Made by a program: the position numbers and the translations under genes
NCBI GenBank assembly: GCA_035578905.1
Contig: JAQJVL010000255.1
Span: forward strand, 992,001-1,056,000
DNA length: 64,000 nucleotides
Origin: Stictocephala bisonia
Lineage: Eukaryota; Arthropoda; Insecta; Hemiptera; Membracidae
Direction of reading: 5' to 3'
Part shown: positions 24,558 through 46,200 of the stretch, in pieces
Layout of the letters: each line of letters opens with the position of its first letter
Numbering within the stretch: position 1 is the first letter of the stretch
The notes under the pieces: generated by a model
What the model was told of the DNA's origin: nothing
Database searches by the model: none
The model's input: the letters and a program-made list of their open reading frames with translations, nothing else

Positions 24558-24622
24558 GCGCGTACGCGTGTGCGTGTGTGCGTGAGTGAGTGCGTGCGTG
24601 TGTGTGTGTGTGTGTGTGTTTA
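24558..24622. repeat. (GT)n-rich microsatellite
   Basis: GCGCGTACGCGTGTGCGTG grading into pure GT repeats. Confidence 0.85.
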
Positions 24623-25204
24623 GTATAAGTCAGATGAAAATTACAGGGCAAAAAATTAACAGATACATCTGGGAATTTCTTCTATAATGGTCGGTCAAGA
24701 TCCTAGGGTTCAAGTTACCATCTGCTGTAGTGATCCATAGAGAAGCACATCATATTGGAGTTGAAAAGTTATATTTATTTTCGTTTTTTACTGGTTTTCA
24801 AATGGTTTACACAACGCTGCCCCCCCCTGCCATAATGTTTGGCTTTACCTCCTCCCCCAATTGCGTCACATAATTAACGTATGGACCACATTCAGTTCAA
24901 GTGTGGCCTCAGCCTCAGACACAATCGGCTACTAGTAAGTGCGTATATTCTCGATAACTAACAAATATAGCGTATAGGACTGGTTCTAATAAGATATGAA
25001 CTGAGATTTATAAGTATCTTTTATCATAAATAGATAGAATTGCAAATTAGTTTATGCTCTTTTAATAGTTTCAAATATACAAAGGGTCCATGAACATATT
25101 CAAGGTTAGATGTTAAGTTTAGGAATAAGTATTGAATAAAGAGGAATTGCTCGTTATAGTATATCTGAGGAAGTGTACGCCAACTAAAGAATTGCCAAGT
25201 CTTT

Positions 25205-25295
25205 ACAGTCTAAAGTCTGCGTACGTGTCTGGATGGGTGGGAGGGTCACAATACCTCTGTAGGCTACATATGTGGGTAAGTGGGATGGTCAAAAC
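25205..25295 (+). repeat. Two or three copies of the GGGTGGG minisatellite
   Basis: TACGTGTCTGGATGGGTGGG and GGGTAAGTGGGATGGTCAAA are diverged units of the dispersed family. Confidence 0.6.
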
Positions 25296-25330
25296 CACTG
25301 CAACTGTTATAGCTGCACACGTAAATATCA

Positions 25331-26090
25331 TATTTTAATGGTTAACGATTCTGTTGGGTTTTAAATATTTTTTTTTTATTTATACGTGTTTTGTATCGAG
25401 TAATTAGATAAAGCAAGAAGGGACTTAAAACCAATGAATACACACTCATATACTATTATTAACATAAGTACTAATTGCATAAAAATGCAGGTTGGGGCAT
25501 TTTGGAATATTAAAAACACACTTTAATACAATTTAAATAAATGTTTTTAATACAAAATATTACTAGTTTGTATATGGAGTGTTGAAACACAATTAATCTT
25601 AGCATAAAAATTAGCCAATATCTTAAAAACATCCCACTTTAATTTAAATTTTTTTAAAGTACTGTGCCAATTAATATATATTAGATTTTTTTTAATATTG
25701 GCATTTTTTAAATAAATTAGTGTACATATTTACTATAAATTATTTATTTTAAAAGGCTAAATCAATACATATAATAAAGAAGGCCAAATATAAATAACAT
25801 TTTCTGCTTTAAAAAAACTTGTTTTGCTCCATATTAAGTAGTTCAAATGTCAATACATTTTCTGTAAAAAAATGAATCATCTGTAGGCTTATGAAGTGTG
25901 TTACTTTTTAATGTTCACTCTTTTATAGAGAAATCTTGTTTATGAACACGGTGAAGTATATCTTTACTTATCTCGGCACATAGTCGTTTATATAATTATA
26001 CGATGAAATGAGTAAGAAGTCAATATAATCTCTGTAAGTAATTCATTTTGTTAATGCACAGTATGAAGTGTGTCAAGTATCAATATATCG
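25331..26090. other. AT-rich spacer, nothing recognised
   Basis: Long A/T runs, no domains. The end of this stretch (ATGCACAGTATGAAGTGTG) resembles 42640-42665 before gene 3. Confidence 0.4.
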
Positions 26091-26094
26091 TTTT

Positions 26095-27290
26095 GCCACT
26101 CTCCCCCTACACCTCTTGTCACACCCTCCGTAAACCTCTTACCACACTCCCCTAAAATAAACCACTTTTCACACTGTCCGTATTACCTCCTACACACTCC
26201 CCTAAACTAAACCTCTTGCCACACTGTCCTTAAACCTCCTACACACTCCCCTAAACTAAACCTCTTGCCACACTGTCCTTAAACCTCCTACACAGTCCCC
26301 TTAACTAAACCTCTTGCCACACTCTCCATAAATCTCCTACACACTCCCCTAAACTAAAGTCTTACTTTACACCCCCTACAACTCCTACACACTTTCTGAA
26401 ATTAAACCTCTTGCCACACTGTCCTTAAACCTCCTACACAGTCCCCTTAACTAAACCTCTTGCCACACTCTCCATAAATCTCCTACACACCCCCCTAAAC
26501 TAAATTCTTACTTTACACCCCCTACAACTCCTACACACTCCCCTAAACTAAACCTCTTGCCACACTGTCCTTAAACCTCCTACACACTTCCCTAAACTAA
26601 ACCTCTTGCCACACTCTCCATAAATCTCCTACACACTCCCCTAAACTAAAGTCTTACTTTACACCCCCTACAACTCCTACACACTTTTTGAAATTAAACC
26701 TCTTGCCACACTGTCCTTAAACCTCCTACACAGTCCCCTTAACTAAACCTCTTGCCACACTGTCCTTAAACCTCCTACACACTCCCCTAAACTAAACCTC
26801 TTGCCACACTGTCCTTAAACCTCCTACACAGTCCTCTAAACTAAACCTCTTGCCACACTGTCCTTAAACCTCCTACACACTCCCCTAAATTAAACCTCTT
26901 GCCACACTGTCCTTAAACCTCCTACACACTCCCCTAAACTAAACCTCTTGCCACACTGTCCTTAAACCTCCTACACACTCCCCTAAATTAAACCTCTTGC
27001 CACACTGTCCTTAAACCTCCTACACAGTCCCCTTAACTAAACCTCTTGCCACACTGTCCTTAAACCTCCTACACACTCCCCTAAACTAAACCTCTTGCCA
27101 CACTGTCCTTAAACCTCCTACACAGTCCTCTAAACTAAACCTCTTGCCACACTGTCCTTAAACCTCCTACACACTCCCCTAAACTAAACCTCTTGCCACA
27201 CTGTCCTTAAATCTCCTACACAGTCCTCTAAACTAAATCTCTTGTAACACACTCCATAAACCTCTTACACACTCACCCTAAAACTCCCAA
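26095..27290 (+). repeat. C/T-rich 49-bp tandem array about 0.2 kb upstream of gene 2
   Basis: About 24 copies of a 49-bp unit holding CCTCTTGCCACACTGTCCTT and CCTCCTACACACTCCCCTAA, with higher-order alternation of CAGTCCCCTTAA and CACTCCCCTAAA variants. Strong strand asymmetry (almost no G). It ends 212 bp before the gene 2 ATG and is absent before gene 3, so it arose after the duplication. Confidence 0.92.
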
Positions 27291-27501
27291 CACACCAATA
27301 TATTTTTCTGTATTTAAAAGCTATCTTTATACTTACTCTGTATTGAAGAGATGCTATCAGCTGACTATGAATTAAAGAAATGTGATGATAATAATAATAA
27401 TATTTATTGATCTGAATGATTGTACAAATAAACATTTACAAACCATACGAAAGTTTACATGTTGCAGATATTTGTTGTCAGACAATTTATGTCCAGGCAA
27501 T

Positions 27502-36597
<9,096 letters not shown>

Positions 36598-36904
36598 AAT
36601 CTAATGTATTAATAATTCCCTCTAGTACTGATAACGCATCCTTCAACCAATTATACTGTTTTTCTATTTTATGGCAAACTGAATTTATTAAAAACTCCTC
36701 ACTATTCACACTAAAGTTTTTGAAACCCTCACCACATGAGTTCTCCATTCAAACTGTCATCATCCTTTTTACATCACTTTACATGTCACTGCCATTATAC
36801 TCTGTATCTTCGTAGACGACAAACAGAGACACTTCTAACAACACAAGTGTCCTCTTTGATCGTCAGTTATCTCGGTGGTGTATTTGATTGGAAAGACGCT
36901 CAAT

Positions 36905-37290
36905 TCAAAAAATAAGACGCCGACTCAAAATTTTGCGTATTTTAAGGCAATTTCAAGTGAATACACGAGTGTAGGATAAGTGTGCATGACCAATGTAGTC
37001 TCGTTACTAACTGAATTCGACTGTTACTCAGAAAGGGTAATTTAATAATAGCCCAATAGCCAGGGCAACTAAAGGACCTACAGCTTTACATGGAATCCGA
37101 TCCACGTAGTGTTGGTCTGGTTTTAAAATAGTTGACAAGCCTGATACTCAGTTCTCTACCCTACACAACACCTGGATACTGATTACCACCCAACTTGGAC
37201 AGCCCAGATAACTCTAGTAATGTCTGTTTACGTCGGTAGCAACCGTTGAGCGGTCTCCATGTCAGTATTAAGATGATATCTCCGAGAATA
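36905..37290 (-). mobile_element. SINE-like family copy, near full length
   Basis: Holds AATAGCCAGGGCAACTAAAG, GGAATCCGATCCACGTAGTG, CTCAGTTCTCTACCCTACAC and AACTCTAGTAATGTCTG in family order, about 300 bp after the gene 2 stop codon. Confidence 0.62.
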
Positions 37291-37619
37291 GCCTTGAGCA
37301 GTTACACTAAATCACCCGAGGTTTCCCTTTAACCTTGTTGCATATAAATGATTCCACCTATGTACATGTAAAATGTTACAAATATTAAATACGTCAACAA
37401 GTGTTTAATATTTTTAAGACAAATTCTGTATTGTAAAATTTTACATTTTAGTAATATTTATTAATATATTCTTATATACTTCCATATTATTACACTAACA
37501 ATTCTTATACGTAATTATTTTCATATACTATGCTTATAATAGGCTACATAATAACTACAATAAAATAATTTAATAAATGTATAAAGAACAATAATATAAA
37601 CTTGTCAAGGATACTATTG

Positions 37620-37622
<3 letters not shown>

Positions 37623-37678
<56 letters not shown>
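37623..37678. repeat. (AT)n microsatellite
   Basis: About 56 bp of pure AT. Confidence 0.9.
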
Positions 37679-37679
<1 letters not shown>

Positions 37680-37794
37680 TAGATGACTATTACCGTCCAT
37701 TCTTTTGTAAACTATCTATTTGATGATATAAATAATGTGGTATTTCATGATCTTTATTCTCAATACTCACAAAATCAATCTCACTATTGACCAC

Positions 37795-38610
37795 AAAGCA
37801 AACAAACGTTCCTCATCGTTCAGACACTGCGATCAGATTGCCATCTTCTAGTGAACAACTGCTAAGCAAAAAGTCATTCTCATTGTTCAGAAACTGTGAT
37901 TTGATACATCATCTTGTATAGAACAACTTATATCGTATGCCTATCTTACGATGTATATACGTCAAGTATTGTACCTTTTACAGGTGAGTTACAAAACTAG
38001 TAATATATTACTAATTAAACTTATAAAAAATAATAATAAAATAAAATCTACAGTACATTGTACTTGTCATGTGTCTTGTTGAACACCAAGGGTCTTGGTG
38101 TTCAAATATTGATCTCCTGTCACAGAGCTAAATCCAGATTTCGTAACCATTCAACATGTACTTCCCAGATTCAATGAAGACCAGCTAATCCTGAAAATAA
38201 AGAAACGGGTAGTCATTAACTATGTGATTCCATAGTTTTAACTTCGGTTCCACATAATCATGAATGATCATTTGACATCGGAGAATGATGTTGTTCACGT
38301 CGACAGCAATGGTTAAGCCGTACGTCTCCCCTGCGTTGAGCTAAACGAAAGACGATTTTTTATCTGAATTGACACCTCCGTGATCTCTCAGCTATACCAG
38401 CTGCCAAGCAGAGTACAAATACTAAGCAAACCCGTTCTCATTGTTCAGACTCTGCGATCTTAATGCCATGTAGTAGAGACCAACTGCTAAGCAAACAATC
38501 ATTCTAATAGTTTAGACTCTGGGATCGGATAATCGTCTTCTACAGAAAAACAGGTAAGCAAACAAGTTTACATTGTTCAGACACTGGAGATCTAATAACC
38601 ATATTTGACT
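37795..38610. repeat. Degenerate repeats of a roughly 75-bp unit, in two blocks
   Basis: In 37795-37930 and 38400-38610 the words TTGTTCAGACTCTGCGATC, CATCTTCTAGTGAACAACTG and GCTAAGCAAACAA recur. The stretch between the blocks (37930-38400) shows nothing recognisable. Confidence 0.55.
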
Positions 38611-38819
38611 ATAATTAACAATAACCGAATAAATACATATTCAAGGTACGTTAGACTGACTTACTTTCACAGCTGATGAAGAGAAATGTAGAATATTAAA
38701 TCTATCTGCAAAATATGCATATTAGAAAGAGGAGAATATTTCGAAAGTTTAAACGAATGATTAAATAATGAAGAATAAAAAAATTGCTAAGAAAACGCAA
38801 CACAAAACTACTCACCCAT

Positions 38820-39715
38820 AATTTTACAGAGGCATTGACCCACCTACCCACCTATAAACGTAAGGTGTTATCGTACAAAGATTGGTAATGAATAACCTGA
38901 CCACCCACATACAGTCGATGTTATTGGCCCATCTACCCACATATGCACTCACTGACACATATACATAAACAGTAATATTGATTCATACAAAGGTAGTATT
39001 GATTCATCTGCCCATCCATACCCGAATGGCGGTATTGACCCTTCTGCCCATCCATACACGAACGGCGGTATTGACCCTTCTGCCCATCCATACCCGAATG
39101 GCGGTATTGACCCTTCTGCCCACCCATACACGAACGGCGGTATTGACCCTTCTGCCCATCCATACACGAACGATGGTATTGACCCTTCTGCCCACCCATA
39201 CACGAACGGTGGTATTGACCCTTCTGCCCACCCATACATGAACGGTGGTGTTGACCTTTCCGCCCACCCATACACGAACGGTGGTATTGACCCTTCTGCC
39301 CACCCATACACGAACGGTGGTATAGACCCTTCTACCCACCCATACACGAACGGTGGTGTTGACCCTTCTACCCACCTATACACGAACGGCGGTATTGACC
39401 CTTCTACCCACCCATACAGGAACGGTGGTGTTGACCCTTCTGCCCAACCATACACTAACGGCGGTATTGACCCTTCTACCCACCCATACAAGAACGGTGG
39501 TATTGACCCTTCTACCCACCCATACACGAACGGTGGTATTGACCCTTCTGCCCATCCATAAACGGCGGTATTGAACCTTCTACCCACCCATACACGAACG
39601 ATGGTATTGACCCTTCTACTCACCCATACACGAACGGCGGTATTGACCCTTCTACCCACCCATACACAAACGGCGGTGTTGACCCTTCTACCCACCCATA
39701 CACGAGCGGTTTTAC
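38820..39715 (-). repeat. Main array of the dispersed GGGTGGG minisatellite (36-bp units)
   Basis: About 20 copies of a 36-bp unit. The + strand shows ACGAACGGTGGTATTGACCC and TTCTGCCCACCCATAC; reversed it reads GGGTCAATACCACCGTTCGT, matching the units in the gene 1 intron. Because 36 is a multiple of 3, several frames stay open on both strands, but these are artefacts. Confidence 0.93.
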
Positions 39716-39779
39716 TATAATGTTCCATATGGAAATTCCGAGTGTCTATTTATTAGAGGTCAATAACTGTTTTGCTTGT

Positions 39780-41580
39780 GCTGATGACGGCAACTACCAA
39801 GAGTGTGTTTGTTAAGTTTAGTATTATTTATCAACGATAATTCATTATCGTTGGGTTTTTACAACACAGTTCAAGGCTAGTTCTGAATTCTAAGTCTAAG
39901 ATAATAACTGTTAATCATAAATTATTTATTTTAGTATTAAAATCTTTGTTATATTTTGAATTATAAGCACACCTATAAATGACCATAAATCAATCTTAGT
40001 AATCTTTTGATTTTTACAAACTAATCATTCAAATAAAGTAAAATTTATATATTTACTTTATAAAAACTTTAAGTTTACTGCAGCTAATATTGATCCTCCG
40101 TAGTGTTCCATTGATTATGAGATTTATACTGATAAAAATTCCGTAATATTGTAAATGCTAGTAAATGATCCACCTTCAGCGTAAACCACTGTCTCGCATT
40201 TGCTTTCATTGTGGAGGATTAATAATCAGAGCAAACTGCTGTCTCCTTTTGGCTTTTGTTGTGGAGGATCCATCGTCAGTGTAATCCACTAATTAAATTT
40301 TTGTTTCATTGTGGAGATTCCATTGTCAGTTTAATCCACTGTCTTGTTTTGTCTTTCACTGTGAAGAATTTATATACAGGATAAACCACTCTCTCGTATT
40401 GGCTTTCATTGTGGAGGATCCATCGTCAGTGTAAACCATCACTTCATTTGTTGTTTCATTGAAGAGGTTACATCATCGGTTTAATCCTCTGTCTTGTTTT
40501 GTCTTTCACTGTGAAGAATCTATATTCAGTATAAAACACTATCTCTCATAGGCTAAATATTTCCTAAACTGTTAAGCCTTAACCAAATTTACACTAATAG
40601 TTGTTGCTTAAATTAAAATTAAAATGTTATGGTACCTAGTTGCATCTAAAACATGGTCACATTTATGTTCCATATTACCGTAAAAATTAAGACCACATTG
40701 TCAATTCGTTTGTATTACCTCTCAGAATGCACTATTATAATATATTCTGCTTAAAATGGAAATCCCTCAAGGATGAAATACTATCCTTAAATTGATTACA
40801 AGATGTGTCAGCTTGAAGTAACAGCAGTTGATTAACTCTTACCCATTCCAAAAACATGAAGTGTTTTAAATTTCTTTTGAGCCCTACTGAGTTTGTTGAT
40901 AAAGTTTAGCTGAACGACATGACAAATATTTATTGTTGAAATAGTGGTAAAATCAAGTGAATTTGTTTAAAATCCCAAAATGAACCATCGTTGAAAGAAA
41001 TAGTGTTGCCTTCTTGGTATATTTAAAATTTGTATTACATATAATACTGAAATTTAGTATTAACATAATATATGTATTTATATAAAACACATACTGTTAA
41101 TAATTAAATTTATATAAGTTAGGTGTTCCAGAAAATTATTTACATTCTTTTCGACCTAATCAAGTTCTATTCCTATAACGATAGCGATGCCCAAAATGAC
41201 AATAGTCCGTGCGGGGAGGGAGGTTTTCTATCACCATCATACTAGGGGGCTATACAATTTTCATTTTTCACAATGATTGACCCCCTGTCCCTACAAAATG
41301 CACCTCCCCCCTCCAATTTGCGTTCCGAGAGTAATCTATGGTCCACCGATCAGTTCAAGTGCAGCCTCAGGCCCAGAACAAACAGCTACTGTTAGGTGCG
41401 TATCTTAATAAATAATAAATAAAACCTAGTTCTATTACGATGTAGAAGAATTGAGTTATTTATTTCTTACAAACATAAACAGACAAAATTGCATATTAGT
41501 TATTGTTTTAATAGTTTCAAATATATAAATGATTTCCTGTTTGAAGTATGATAAAAACAAATGTGTATAGTATAATATAA
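39780..41580 (+). repeat. 5' flank of gene 3, paralogous to 23795-25330
   Basis: Carries the same landmarks in the same order as the gene 2 flank, including ACACAGTTCAAGGCTAGT, CATTGATTATGAG, CAGTTCAAGTGCAGCCTCAG and GCTACTGTTAGGTGCGTAT. Confidence 0.75.
40130..40560 (+). repeat. Degenerate 50-60 bp repeats in the gene 3 flank
   Basis: Seven or eight copies holding GGCTTTCATTGTGGAGGATC and CATCGTCAGTGTAAACCACT. The gene 2 flank has only about two copies (24420-24510), so the number changed after duplication. Confidence 0.7.
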
Positions 41581-41625
41581 GCTAAAATATTCAAAATACG
41601 GGAATTAGTAATTTCTTAACTAGTA

Positions 41626-42045
41626 AGACTGAGATCGAAGATATATGGGCGAATGTGAAGGACGAATGAGTGTGATGAGTGTGGTCATTGTTACTTACTG
41701 ACATCGACTGTTCCTCAGAAAGAACTAGTTAGTAATAAATAGCCCAATAACCAGAGTGACTAAGGGACCTACAGTTTTACGTGGAATCCGAACCACGTAG
41801 TATCGGTTTGATTTTTAGTTAACTAACTGGCAAGCCTGACGCTCAGTTCTCTTCCCTACAAAACATTTGAACCTTGACTACCACCCAACATGGACACTCA
41901 AGACTTCTCTTGTAGTATTCACTTCGATGGCAACCATTGAGTGAACGCCGAGTCGTTATTAAGAGAACTGAACTTAGAACCTATCACCTCAACTTTTTGT
42001 CCCTAAGTAGCCGGACTACAGCACTGCGGCACAAGTGCCTACTTA
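41626..42045 (-). mobile_element. SINE-like family copy, most complete
   Basis: Contains the full order of family words, including the hairpin TTTACGTGGAATCCGAACCA-CGTAG. On the minus strand this reads CGTGGTTCGGATTCCACG, which folds like a tRNA T-arm and resembles a polymerase III B box. Ends near CTAAGTAGCCGGACTACAGC. Confidence 0.65.
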
Positions 42046-42834
42046 ACTCATTATTTGTTCAGTAAAACAGTAACTCTGTTCATCAATCAAAATCAACGTA
42101 ATATGACTTGGACGTGAACATAAAAAGTAAAACAATTGAAACAATTAGATGTAGAAACATTTCTCAGAATTGGTAGCTGATGAGAGTGCCAATGGAATCA
42201 CTAAATGCGTGTCAGAATAATCTAATGTTTAATGAAAACTTCCCTGTAGCACTAATTACGCTCAAGGTGTCGTGTTACTTGCGCACGTTTTATTTGCGCT
42301 AGGGGTAACATCTTTTTACTTCAGCACAACCCTTCTGCCTGGGGTCCGAATGTTGTTATGAGTGACGTGACTGCGGTCACGCACAATCCTCTCAACATAA
42401 ATCGATTATGAGAGATTGAGTGCAAAACTTAAATCAAATTTCAATAATTTTGTTCAAGAAAACGTTCATTTTAGTGTAACATACATATTTAAAAAATGCT
42501 ATGTATTACATAAATTCATATAATGCATTAAGAATATAAATTGCGTATATACACACTATGAAGTGGGACAAATGGTAATATATATTCTATGTAAAACATA
42601 TTGTCTGAATGCATACTGTAATGTGGGTCTGTATAAAGCAACTTGTCTGTATACATACTGTGAAGGAGTGAAATAAATATTTCTCTCTTTTAAACTATTA
42701 ATTAATTGTTTATATGCAAACTATAAAGCATGTTAAATGTTTAAAGAAATTCTGTGTAAAAAGAAATTTTCTTAGTGCATACATAGAAATAAGACAAATA
42801 ATAGTCATTAATATGCAAGGAAGGACATCAACAG
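42046..42834. other. Spacer upstream of gene 3, nothing firm
   Basis: Several loose repeats of ATACATACTGTGAAG type at 42545-42670, echoed before gene 2 near 26050. No coding content. Confidence 0.4.
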
Positions 42835-42985
42835 TGTGTGGTTGGGTAAGAGGGCCATTATAATGTACGTGTATGGTTGGGTGGGTGGATACCACTGTAG
42901 GTATATGGTTGGTTCGGTGGATACCACTGTACGTGTATGAACGGGTGGGTAGGGCAATACCATTACTACTGTACGTATATGGGTA
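42835..42985 (-). repeat. GGGTGGG minisatellite copies about 0.2 kb upstream of gene 3
   Basis: Four or five diverged units with TACGTGTATGGTTGGGTGGG and GTGGATACCACTGTA. Given on the strand of the paired frames only for convenience; the G-rich strand is +. Confidence 0.75.
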
Positions 42986-43178
42986 GTATTCTGCCACAGC
43001 CCTCTAGATATTATCTTCATTGAGGAAACTAGTTATGTATGATATAAATATTTAAGGTTAACTATTATTTTTTTGTGTAAATATAGCATACACGTTATAA
43101 CACAATTTACATTGTTTATTTTCTCTTTTCAGATCTTTAGTGTCAGTTATCTTGATTTACATTCCTTCTGGAGACATG

Positions 43179-43245
43179 ATGACATGGCAAGTGATCTTGA
43201 CAGTAACAGCTACACTTGTGATGTTCACAAATAGCCATCTTACAC
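43179..43245 (+). CDS. Gene 3 exon 1 (signal peptide)
   Basis: 67 nt, donor GTGAGA, phase 1. MTWQVILTVTATLVMFTNSH and two more residues. ATG-ATG occurs in tandem at 43176 and 43179; the second matches the start of the other paralogues. A TTTTCAG about 45 nt upstream could be an acceptor for a 5' UTR intron. Confidence 0.88.
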
Positions 43246-46200
43246 GTGAGATTCATTTCTTGAGATGTTGCAAATAGTAAATCAATTTTGCACTAAAATA
43301 GGCCTACAAATACTTTTTTAATGGTTGTATTAATCTGTTCCTAAGTAATACCTGGCTTGAGTGTCAATCTCAGCCTTTGACAATATGTAAACTATTACTA
43401 AATATTGCAGCATAATAAACATATTTATCTCATCTAAGGGTCAACCCCTTAATATATAATAAGTAAATCAAGAGTGTTCAGTTTACTTTGATTTATGACA
43501 TATTATTAGTTATAATGTTGACATTGTTCACAAGGAAGGAAATATACTGTGTTCGTTAATGTTTCAGAGGAACAGATTAGTAGAATTTCCTTAAAGGCTC
43601 GTAAGTTGCCGAACGACATCTGTGGTAAATCTACCATCACCGAGTACACAACCATTAGTGACTCAAAAGCTCCATTAGGTAAGACAACCACTAACTTGTA
43701 TAATGTATCTGTCTAATTATGTTTAAGTGATGGATAAGATACGATTTTTTAAAATGTAAATTCGATCTAGTTAAACTTTAGCTCTTCAAAAGAGGTTTTG
43801 CTTAGGGGGGTTTTTAAATAAAAATTGTCAAATAGCAAACGCTATAAAATTAATATGTAGCTTTAATTTCAATTATTTATACACTGACGTCCACTCTGGG
43901 CAGTTTCTTTAAAAAGCAACGATCAAAATAAACAGAATCTTTCATATCTTGTTTATGACAATTCAATAGCATTAGAATAGTAAATAGAAAACATTAAGAA
44001 AGTTGATTGAATAAAGTTTTACACCAGGCAAGGATGAATTTTATTGGTTTTTTCTTCTTTTTTTGCTAAATAGGTACATACTCCAAATTAATGGAGGCTT
44101 AAGATATACTGACCACTCACTTTAGAAAATACATACAATAATACTTATTTCATTGAACTGGAGCTGAAGAAGAATAACAATCATGAATATATTCGAGATA
44201 TGTAGTACAACTGTTAATTAGCCCTATTGATTAAATTTATAAAAGTTTAATTAAATAAATAGATTTATTTGTATAGAAAATTGTCCAGTTACAAATCTTT
44301 AATATATATTTATGTCACTTTTAAAAATACAGAAATATATGTATAACTATAAAGTTTAGACCCGTATAAAACTATAACACCAATCAATGTTCACAAACAT
44401 ATATTATTATTTGTATATCAGTTTTGGATAACACGATTATATGGAAATATTATTATAGTAATTCTGAATGAAATATTTTTCTAAACATATGCAAACCTTT
44501 ATAGATGTTCAGTTAAAGGAGAAAACTACTTGCACCACGTGTACTATGTGTAAGTGAAAGCTCACGTGCATGGGGTTTTTCATAAATGAAGTAGTGTGAA
44601 TATGTGTGTGTGAGTGTTATCACGTGCGTATATGATTTCGTGCATCAAGGCCTATATGGGTCTGTGTTTGAACGCAAGTAGATGGTGGTCCACAACATGA
44701 GATTATATAATTAAAGACATCTGAAAATGTACTGATACGTGTTGGTAAAAAACGGAACAAAATTTCCAAATTTATCAGCAATCCTTTAATATCGTTTTTT
44801 ACGTTACATAAAATCTCTTTGATTGACGAAAGAAAACCCGCATTTCATGAGAAGATGGTAAATTTTACTTCTTTCAAAGTTAAACATGCCAATGTCATAG
44901 AGAGTAGAAAAGAGTAATAAATAATACAACCAAGATCTTTATATAGCCCCCAAAGGGTGCCTGGTCCCTCAGTAATATCTAAGTTAATAAAAAAATTAGT
45001 TTAATATCTTAAAGCATGATTAACGAAAATCAATCATTAAAGCACCTTTATAAATTGTATTGGTTCTTGTTATTTAGTTAAAAATTTTAAGTTAAGAATT
45101 TATCTTGTTTTTTTTCTTTAAAAAAAGGAGAGGCCAACCTCCTTCTTTACCTTACTCTGCCCATTCCTCATAGACTATTGATCTATTGGAGGAACTTAAT
45201 CATACAGAGTTAGGGGGCGAATCAGTACAGTAGAAGGTGAATATTACTGATAAATCTTCCGGTTTAGGCCGGATTCGAACCAACGCTATCTCTAACCCAA
45301 GCTCAAAGTCCTGACGCCTTAGACCACTCGGCCACCGGCTCGCCCAAATTATTAATATGGGCCATATGATTGACCTCTGCTTATTAAGCGGATCCGTTCC
45401 AGGACCACAGAATTGGCATCGAGCCGGTAAATGAAGTTCTATAACTAAACTGTTAATGGCTGAGGTAACAATAGCTTCAAGAAAATATTTTTAAGCTTTG
45501 TTTGGAATATATACTAACCCTCTACAAGCAAAGCTTCTTCTCCCCTGTTTCATTGCACCTCTGAAATAATTTAATCCATTGTAACATTAAAAAAAGTACA
45601 TAACTAACCTGTATTACCCCTATCTCTGTATTAGAGGACTCACTGTAACTTTCTTCTATTCATACTTTGTTTAAAACGTGCCATATAGATTTCTTACGCT
45701 TCCTTCTATTCCCTCACGTTTAACTCTTCTTCTTAAACTCTCCCAACACTTTTTTATTACGTTATCGTATACTTTCTGTAGGTCTATCATAGCTATTGCT
45801 GGAAACTTTTTATACTCTCATCTCTTTTCTATAACTTGACTGATTTAGTACTACTAATCTTGTAACTGTTGTAAACAGTTAATTTTTCTCATTTTACAAT
45901 ACACGCTGTTGACATTTTTTAGGTGAAAGGACACTTACAACGATTACTATATGAAATTGAGCAAAACCTAAATGATAGAGATTTATTCTGATTGGAAATA
46001 GGCCAGATTGTTCCGAAATTAAAAATCAACTTTTGAAAAGATATGTGAATGAGGTATGAAACCAAAGTAATTCTTCTCTTTAATTTAATGAAAAGTAAAA
46101 ATATAAGGGTTTCAAAACAAAATACAAATATTGCGAACACTATTCATTGACGTGAGAATTATGAACTGAGGCCAAGGACGTAGTGGTTTCGCTGTGATAA

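Larger units (their letters stand above)
23795..25330 (+). repeat. 5' flank of gene 2, paralogous to 39780-41580
   Basis: Shared landmarks in the same order as the flank of gene 3: ACACAGTTCAAGGCTAGT, CATTGATTATGAG (24373 and 40109), ATTGTGGAGGATTCATGGTC-like repeats, and CAGTTCAAGTGTGGCCTCAG (about 24894 and 41351). CATTGATTATGAG lies 3129 bp before the gene 2 ATG and 3070 bp before the gene 3 ATG. Confidence 0.75.

Noticed and set aside
24379..24651. 90-codon minus-strand frame with a His-Thr repeat
   Set aside because: Product of the GT microsatellite.
38933..39728. Several overlapping 70-260 codon frames on both strands
   Set aside because: 36-bp minisatellite, open in several frames because 36 is a multiple of 3; no domain and no codon signal.
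43506..43691. Antisense frame over gene 3 exon 2 (and similar ones over exon 4 of all three genes)
   Set aside because: Shadows of the protease exons; no independent evidence.
45260..45352. tRNA-Leu gene on the minus strand
   Set aside because: A and B boxes are good, but the acceptor stem does not pair and a SINE body with an A-rich tail follows.
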